Positions 56,926 to 64,000 of a DNA stretch of 64,000 nucleotides are shown one piece after another; positions within the stretch are counted from its first letter, which is position 1; the number at the start of each line of letters is the position of its first letter. This DNA is from Galaxea fascicularis. Its lineage: Eukaryota > Cnidaria > Anthozoa > Scleractinia > Euphylliidae. The stretch is from contig OX419343.1 in assembly GCA_948470475.1 (NCBI GenBank), positions 9,167,268-9,231,267 of the forward strand. Reading direction: 5' to 3'. The position numbers and the translations under genes are program-made. The notes under the pieces are model-generated. The model saw only the letters and a program-made list of their open reading frames with translations, made no database searches and was not told the DNA's origin.

Positions 56926-57534
56926 TTGTCATGTGACCATGCACTAGTTTTGGACAAACAAAAACTGTTCAACGATCGTATACCAAAATTGCTGGATTAC
57001 TGGCAGATTTTCTCAAAGTTCAGTTTTGTTTTTATAGCTTTCCCATAAAGCGACTTGGCAGCATGTCTAGATTACTAGAAACCTTCAACTGGCCTGAGAT
57101 ACGGAAAACTTGTAAGGCTGCTCAGTGGATTTAGAGTTACGTGGTAAAGTAAGGTTCTGTTCTGATGGCAGAGAGGAAAACCGAACAGCTCTTTGTAAGC
57201 TGGCAGATAAATATGAATGCATTTCGACGTTGATTGTGAAGGAATAAACGGTTATTCCCACCTTCACAATTGCGTTCTCAAGATTTTCCGTTGACGCGGT
57301 CTTTCACGAGTCAGTTATATTTAGCTTTTCACCTTTCCACTCACTTTTGGTTTGAAGTCTCGGCTTTCTATTCCCTAATTATAGAGCGGTCAAAAATAGA
57401 GCTGTAACCAGAGAACTTTCTTTATCAATATGTCTTATCCGGGTTAAAAAGATTAAAAAAGATTAAAGTTTGCCGCAAAAAAACTGGCGTATATTATAAC
57501 TTTAGACATACGCATAATGACGGTGTAAATCTGC

Positions 57535-57760
57535 CAATTAAAGGTGCGTAAATGTGATAGTAAAGGAGGCGTAAATCTGGACTTTATACCAGCTTTACGC
57601 CAAGTTAAAGCTTCAGTAAAGAAGTCTCTTTACTCTGGCTTTACACCGTACCGTGAAGGTATCGTAATGCTCGACTTTACGTTACATAAAGGTGGTGTAA
57701 AGTTGTGTAAACTGGATCTTTACACTAGCTTTACGCAACCATTATGCCAACTTAAAGTTG
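57535..57760. repeat. Cluster of GGCGTAAA/TTTACGCC-like octamers
   Basis: At least ten GTAAA or TTTAC cores occur in both orientations within about 220 bp (GGCGTAAAT, CTTTACGCC, CTTTACACC, GGTGTAAAG, CTTTACGCA). It is neither a simple tandem array nor a clean palindrome. Function unknown. Confidence 0.5.
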
Positions 57761-58539
57761 GGTTTTCATGCTGTGATAATCTTTCAGCTATCAGTCTATA
57801 GCCTTTAAGGAATGAGAAAACGTAGCGCGCGAACGGGATACGAAAAGGGTGTGAAACTTTTCAAGAATAAAATACAAAATGAAGTAGAAAAAACCCAAGA
57901 TATCAAAATGTAAATGAGGTCTAAATTACAATAAAATGGAGTATTGCCTAGGCAGTGGTTTTAAGTTATTACCCGCGACGGCGATTTTTGCTGTGTGCCA
58001 GGATTCTAGTGTTTTTCGGACGCGGTAATTGCCTTTATGTATAACACAAGCATTATCGAAGTCATTAAAATGATTGAACTCGATAACGACAACGCATGTC
58101 ACGTCGTCTATTTCTCTGTCTATTTCTCTTGTCTAGTAGTTATGCCGTGTATTGAACTACCATTTTTTCATACAAACTCAGTTTCTGAGTTATTAGCTCG
58201 AGAATATCCTCGAGATGTTGGGGCTCGTCGTCGACTTTTCTCGTTAACGGGCTGACGTAAAGTGACGTATTAGTTTGTCGGGAGACATGAGACCCTACAG
58301 GACGTTTTACCAGCCACCTCTATTATTGCGTTGGGTTTCTCCCACTAAAAACTAAATAACTAAAACCTTTAAATTGTCGGTGGATAACCGTTTATTACCC
58401 TGCTAGCAGTGGTTTCTTTCTGGTAAGTCTTTTAGTAGGTACGATGTCGTTCGCTTCTCTTGCATTTCACGTAGTTGGCTTGTTTACTTCCCCGAGAGAA
58501 ACCTCTGCCATGAGTCGCTTACATTTCTCAAATTTGACC

Positions 58540-59030
58540 AGCGCCGCGGTCACTAAGCCAGAGCATTTGAATCTTGTCCACGTTCCATATCGATCACGCA
58601 TCATGGAGTCGCCGAATTGGTCAAATCATGTAGAGCCGTGAAACGAGCGATTTCCCGTTCGAATTAGTCGAATTTTGGAGCAAGTTGGCGGGGAAAGAAA
58701 GGAAATTTATCCACGCGGCTGCTGCTGGTGATTTGAAGGGATACTCCACTGTTTTGGGAATTTATTGGTCTTCGAACGGCGACTGGTTCGATCTCGAGTC
58801 ACCGGCCTTCCCTTTTTTAGAATGGACAGTGACCTGGGATTAAAAAACAAACAAACAAAAAACGATGGTATTGCATTTACACGTCCCAGAAACAGTAGAG
58901 TGAAGGTAGTTAGGCTTGATTTGGCTACTGAATATTAATATTTCCACCGCTACTCGGTTCATTGTAATCCTAGCTTTTTAACGGTCAATTTTCGATGACA
59001 CACACCACGATTGGGCCGCCTGTGCGAAAA
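58540..59030 (+). repeat. Dispersed repeat, copy 2 (partner at 43560-44040)
   Basis: Same ordered blocks as the copy in the galaxin intron, with insertions such as AAAAAACAAACAAACAAAAA near 58840. The TTTCACG-rich element at 59051 lies immediately next to it. Confidence 0.75.
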
Positions 59031-59050
59031 CCATATGGAGTCACTTTTAA

Positions 59051-59318
59051 GAGGGTGGTAAAGGGGGGGTCTAGGTCACGTTTCACGGAAAATAAAACAG
59101 TCCTTTCACAATTCACGAAAAACAAAGACATAATGAAAATCACGGTTCACGGCGAATTAAACATTTATTTCTCGTTTCACGGAAAATAATTTTGCAAAAT
59201 CACGCTTCACGGCTACTATCAGAAATCACGATTCACGAGGAAAAAATAAACATTTCACATTTCACGGGGAAAAAAAAAGGGCCGATCACGAGTCACGAAA
59301 ATACCCTTTACCACCCTC
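59051..59318 (+). mobile_element. TTTCACG-rich element, copy 2, with terminal inverted repeats
   Basis: Starts GAGGGTGGTAAAGG and ends CCTTTACCACCCTC, a 14-bp inverted repeat (268-bp element), so the family is a transposable unit. The interior holds many CACG(T/G)TTCACG strings. Copy 1 at 56735 has a decayed start (GGTGGCAAGGG) and TTTACCAC end. Confidence 0.75.
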
Positions 59319-59839
59319 TTCTTAAAGTTTCGTTTAACACGAGGAGCATCAACTTTTGTGTAATCGGATCAAGTATTCCTGCGGCCGAATGGGTTTTCGA
59401 ACGATTGATACAATTAGTGCTCACGTGGTTTGTCCTGGGAAAATATTTAAAAAAAGGAGAAAGTTAAATGTTAAATCTAAGAATATTCCATCTGTGAAAT
59501 TGTGCCAAAAATATATAAAAAAAACATTCTATTTCCATTTAGAATGGCTTGTAGAAATTATGGCAATCTAATACAATTGAAAGCAAACTGAAACTGTGTT
59601 GTTAAAAAGGATCGTGAAATTTAGTGATGAAAATGCTCAGTAAAAAAAAAAAAAAAAAATGGCCCGTTGAAAATAAAACAAGATCAATTAATGAGATCAG
59701 TCCATATACCGACTCATGACCTCGCTTTGTCACCTGCCAAGCAAAGGTTCTTTATGTTTTTCATGCAACAGGATTCCGTTTAGATTAAAACCTTTGTTTT
59801 TAAACTTTTGTTTGGAAGGTTTATAGGCTTTTTTTCTCT
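59319..59839. other. No gene recognised; upstream of the GPCR gene
   Basis: AT-rich DNA with an A-run at 59642-59659. It should contain the GPCR promoter, but no element is claimed. Confidence 0.4.
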
Positions 59840-62820
59840 ATGAGTCTTGCAAAAGATACAGAAATTCATGCAGTGTACTACACTTGTAAGTTCCAAATAA
59901 TGTATACCAAACCCCTCATCGCTAAGGTTGTCATGAGCACATTGACAATCGCCCTTAATTCGGTAGCTGTGATTGGAAATGCTTCGGTTTTGGGCATTAT
60001 CGCTCGTTTCAAATCGCTACGAACAGTTCCCAATCTCCTACTTGCTAACGTGGCGTTAGTAGACCTGCTTAATGCAGTCATTAACATGCCGATTCATTTG
60101 ATCTACTCGGTATTGGAGGCTGGTTGGTACAGAGGCCAGAGTCTAGCGATCATGACCTCCTTCCTCAATCGACTCTTCACGACCCTCAACATGGCATCGA
60201 TGCTGGTTTTGATGGGGGCCATGTACTTTGCTATTACGTTTGACTTGAAGTACCTGACTTTGAAGACGAATAAAAAAGCTGTGGTGAGCTCTTGTCTGAC
60301 GTGGCTCATGGTCTCTGTATTGGTGGTCTGCTCGTGTATCCCGTTGGTACGTGTTGATCTTGGCGATGTGCTTGTCAGAGGATACAGAGCGAAGATTATA
60401 AAAGAAGAAAAGCCCGTTGTCGCAACGGTAATGGTGGTGTTCATCATCTTTACTGCGTTGCTGGGTTTCCTGACAACTTTGTCGATCAAGAAAAAGCACA
60501 GAAAGGTAATTTTATCTATTTATGGTTAATTAATTTTGTTTGAAGGTATCTCACCAATTTCTTCCCTTGATTCCAAATTAACTGACGAATTAATCAACGG
60601 ATGTCCCAGTTTTCTGCCATAAAAACAACGATTCCTAAAAACATTTTCCCAACAAAAAGAAATTAAAACTAAATTAATGTAAACATGCAAGTAGGCCCTC
60701 AAAGTCAACTTTTTTCAGTTTTTAATAATTTCTTAGAAATTGAAGAACACGTTCAGGTTGCAAAACTCTCATAAGTTTATGTTTTGAAGCGCCATTGAAA
60801 TTTTTTGACCTTGCACTTCAGTTTGATAATATTTTTTGAAATAGGTAGTGTTGACGTCAATTGTTTCGGATTCAAATGCAATAATTGAATTTGAATCAGT
60901 TTCTCTGTTTGGCCAAAGCTATCAGTACCGAATTGAAGCGTCGTCCGGGCGTCAATGAGATGTCGATTTTAATCCACGGATTTCACCTGTGAGAAGGAAC
61001 AGAGGGAGATGGCAGATGGCGAAGGGGTTATGCGTGAAGCGTTATTTGTGAAAAACAAAAGCTCGTAACATGTGAAAAGAGCTCAGTTGAAGTCTTGATT
61101 TGTGATCGCCGTCGGTGATCTTCTTGTTTTGTGTACCGTGATTCGAAAATCATGAGTAAATTTTGGTGAAAATCGAGGATCTAATATTCGCTGATATAGA
61201 AAGTAACTTCTTGCAAACGTTACCGTCCGTTAACGGGCTCCTGTTACTTGTCGGTATTTTACTTTTAAACCCGCCACAACTATCCTATCGGTAACTCTGC
61301 ACAAATCTCAAAACTTGTAATGTTCGACCCCCTCGATGTGGATGTTACCTGCAATAGCAAACAGCGAAGACTGTTAAAACAGTTCGAGCTTTGGTTTCGT
61401 TTTTCTTATCACGGAATCATCATGTAAAATAAGGCAAGGAGATGACCATAAAGTGAAAATAATTTCGTTGAACGTTCATCACAATGCAAGATTTCCCTTG
61501 CACATTTGAAAGCTAGAATGTCACCCTACTCGTTTTAAAACAGTACAGACCCTGCATACCTCTAAGAAATTTAGGACTAATTAATTCCACTCGAGTAATT
61601 TGGAACATTTCACTGTTTAAGTGTTGTCAACTAAATACACGTGATTTTGGAAACGCCATAAAATACACGCGTGAATTATGGTTTGAAGGCAAATAAGCTC
61701 GTTATATGTGATTAGGACCCCCCCCCCCCCACCCCTTATAACACCCTAACTGAAGGCTGAAAGAAATCCAGAATCTGAGCTTGACGATCGTGATTGTGAT
61801 TAACGTGTCAATCACAATCATATCCACTGATAGAATATGAATTTCAGCCCGAACGGCTTACGTTTTCATTAATTAAGGAGCAAACATTTGCATGACAAAG
61901 TGCCAAAGCACGATTCTCGCCACTCTTGCTTATTCATTTTGCAAATATAAGCGGCGCCCCTTTGCAGTTCGCATCGTCTTTTGTTTATTTATTTTCTTCT
62001 GCAGAGAGCAAAGATGAGCTTACCCGCACTTCTGGCCGAAGCCCGACTGCAAAATGATATAAGGGCGACCAAAACCATTGCCCTAACAGTAGCTGCCTTC
62101 TATTTGTGCTATTCGCCTGTCATTGTCTATGTATTGAGGGGCGAACGAGATGGAGCCCAGGTTAACTCCTGGGTTTCATTCTTCTCTTGGCTCACGTTAT
62201 ACTTTTCGACCGCTGTAAACCCGATAATCTATTATTTGCGAAAAAGCCGATTTCGCTCGGCTTTGAGGCAGTTCATCAAAGATCCCTTTGGATCGAGCCA
62301 TTTTAAAGAGAACCCAAGACGATCGGTTAAGGGAAGAGAAAAACGAAACGCCATAGACGTTCGTACTATAGCAAATTGCGAGCGTGGTGTGCCGAAAAGT
62401 GAAAGGGCTCATTATGCGGAAAAACATGAGGAAACCAGCTCATCAATACAAGCCCTACGAGTCCTGAAGATCAAAACTGATGAAAGAGGAAAACGACAAA
62501 GAAGAAAAATCCTTATCTCGCATGGCGCTATCCACCCCTGTGAAATCAGTACCATCTCATCTTCACAGCCACAATCACAGAAGAGGAAAAGAGAAAATCC
62601 TGCCTTCAAATTACAATCACTAGCGCCAGGAAAGAGACAAAAAATGGAAGAGAAAAACGATGTCGTAGAAGGAAGTACAGGAGGAACAGAAGGAGGATGC
62701 GACCTCGTTCTCACGACGTTTTCCCTCTGCCAAGGAAAAGAACAAGGTCCTGGCTTAGAGAATGAAGGAAGAGAGCGGAGAAACTCCATAGTAGTTGCGC
62801 GCCCAACAAAGGAGGCCTGA
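59840..62820 (+). CDS. Class A (rhodopsin-like) G protein-coupled receptor, two exons, 493 aa
   Basis: Exon 1 is 59840-60505 (222 codons), ending AAAG/GTAATT. Exon 2 is 62005-62820, after TTCTTCTGCAG; both are phase 0. Seven membrane segments: TM1 about 28-53 with G46-N47, TM2 about 64-88 with D75 in LANVALVDLL, TM3 about 107-133, TM4 about 147-170, TM5 about 192-214, TM6 about 243-266 with CYSP in place of CWxP, and TM7 about 277-300 with NPIIY (294-298). Odd points: the DRY motif after TM3 is replaced by DLK (135-137), and no cysteine sits at the usual top of TM3 (SLAIMTS), so the standard extracellular disulfide is missing. The N-terminus is short; the tail of about 190 residues is rich in Lys, Arg and Glu. 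An AATAAA lies at about 62852. The ligand is unknown; the single intron falls between TM5 and TM6. Confidence 0.9.
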
Positions 62821-64000
62821 TGCAGTATGGATGGAGGATGCTGTCGGAGAAAATAAAAACAAGAAACTGTGAAACTAGAATTGAAGGAAGAGCAATAAGT
62901 AAAGATTAAAATGATAACAGCACTTTGACTGCCACAAAGTTTTCACACGTTTTCGAGAGTTAATCTACTTTGCATGTCAAACAAATTCTAGCTCAGTAAT
63001 CAACAATTTTCGGCTTCTCTGTGAGCTTTTCTTATGAAGCCATAACGATGACTCCTCGTGAGAAGCTGAGAAGCTATTAGAATGGATCACACCAGCTTGG
63101 ACAGCCTGTGTTTCTGTTTTGTTACTCGGTCTTTCCTTTCCTCGCGATAAAGAAGCACCCGTCTGACAGCTGGTGCATTAATAAAGCCACAGGACGACAG
63201 AGAGGAAGAAAGTGAGTGAAAGCTAACCACCATGCATGCCGTTTGCCCAGGTTGTTTGTGCCAACTACGGCGCAAATATCAATAATTGACGGCGTTCATG
63301 AAGTCAGTGCATCGTGAGAACTTCACGATAGTGTAAATATTGCATAATTGATCTTTTCCGAGACAAAACTGTGGCTACACCTGCATTTTGAATCGTTTTA
63401 TTCTAGATTCAACCGAGACATACTCCTACTGACCCAAATATGCTTCCCCACCCCCCCCCCCCCCCTCCCCCTCTCCAGGCAATGTTAAGAACCATCCTGT
63501 AGACACTGTCTTCCTTGTAAAGCGACGATGTAGAGGATCGGAAATTGCTGAAAATGAAGATAATTAGTGCCAACAACAGTTAACTATCTGAACTATTCTT
63601 GGCTCTCATCGAAGGCCCGGAGCAGCAAAAGGCACGAACAGTAGTTTTTGACTTAAGAGTGAAATATTACGTTGGATTTACTTGTATGAAATGTAGTATG
63701 TAGAAAACGAGGAGAAAGGTAGATATACAGTCGTCAATTAAAGGAAAGAAAATCCATGTCACTTGTAAGGCAACGTGACTAATAACAGTTGAACTGAGAG
63801 ATGTAAAAGTTTGTGAAAGCTCCATGAATAAAGGGGTTGTGGGCCGGCATGATGCTTCTTATATAGTGTAGGAGCGGAGAGGACTACGTAGCAACCAAAG
63901 ACGCAAAAAGCTAGGAAAGGTGTGCTTATTTTAAGGCCTTTGATGCGTCCAACGGCTAAAGAGCTTTACCTCAAAAGCGAAATCTGAATTATTACTCCTA
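62821..64000. other. 3' region of the GPCR gene, otherwise no gene
   Basis: After the AATAAA near 62852 the sequence is non-coding. A C-run lies at 63448-63469. No repeat structure or domain-bearing frame was found. Confidence 0.4.

Overview
The window is eukaryotic nuclear DNA, most likely from a stony coral (Scleractinia, Anthozoa). The main reason is two galaxin-type genes, a family of di-cysteine repeat proteins from coral skeletal matrix. Spliced genes with long AT-rich introns and typical cnidarian repeats (Penelope-like, DIRS, Gmr1-like Gypsy, Harbinger-like MITEs, a tRNA-derived SINE) fit this. The species cannot be fixed from the sequence.

Host genes, left to right. (1) 3347-5278, minus: a single-exon BTB-BACK-Kelch protein. 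(2) 6444-6866, minus: an unrecognised 140-codon frame, weak. (3) 11051-12481, plus: a small secreted galaxin-like gene with an acidic N-terminus; its 5' part is not fully resolved. (4) 17662-27615, plus: a gene of about 13 short coding exons that shows up only when splice sites and reading phases are followed; the product (about 347 aa) is not recognised. (5) 40810-47978, minus: a large galaxin, with a signal-peptide exon at 47726-47978 joined in phase to a 2.1-kb repeat exon carrying 168-bp tandem repeats. (6) 59840-62820, plus: a two-exon class A GPCR with unusual motifs.

Mobile DNA fills most of the rest. The best preserved element is a 6.8-kb Ty3/Gypsy retrotransposon at 32859-39646 (minus). 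It has apparently identical 1015-bp LTRs, a 5-bp target duplication, a tRNA-Leu primer site and one open gag-pol frame in the order gag-protease-integrase-RT-RNase H, which marks the Gmr1 type. It sits inside an older Harbinger-like MITE. Others are a frameshifted DIRS element (13.9-15.9 kb), a Penelope 3' fragment (52.1-52.7 kb), a Penelope terminal-repeat fragment with a hammerhead ribozyme (about 7.1 kb), L1/Tx1-type and CR1/Jockey-type LINE pieces, a 1-kb TTAA-flanked transposon, a 1.1-kb fold-back with 10-bp target duplications, several MITEs and two copies of a TTTCACG-rich repeat.

The genes are not an operon and mostly look unrelated. The one functional link is the two galaxin-type genes about 30 kb apart on opposite strands; both are predicted to be secreted and to have basic cleavage sites ahead of cysteine-pair repeats, so both may act in the extracellular or skeletal matrix. 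All splice models were built by eye from consensus sites and phase and have no transcript support.
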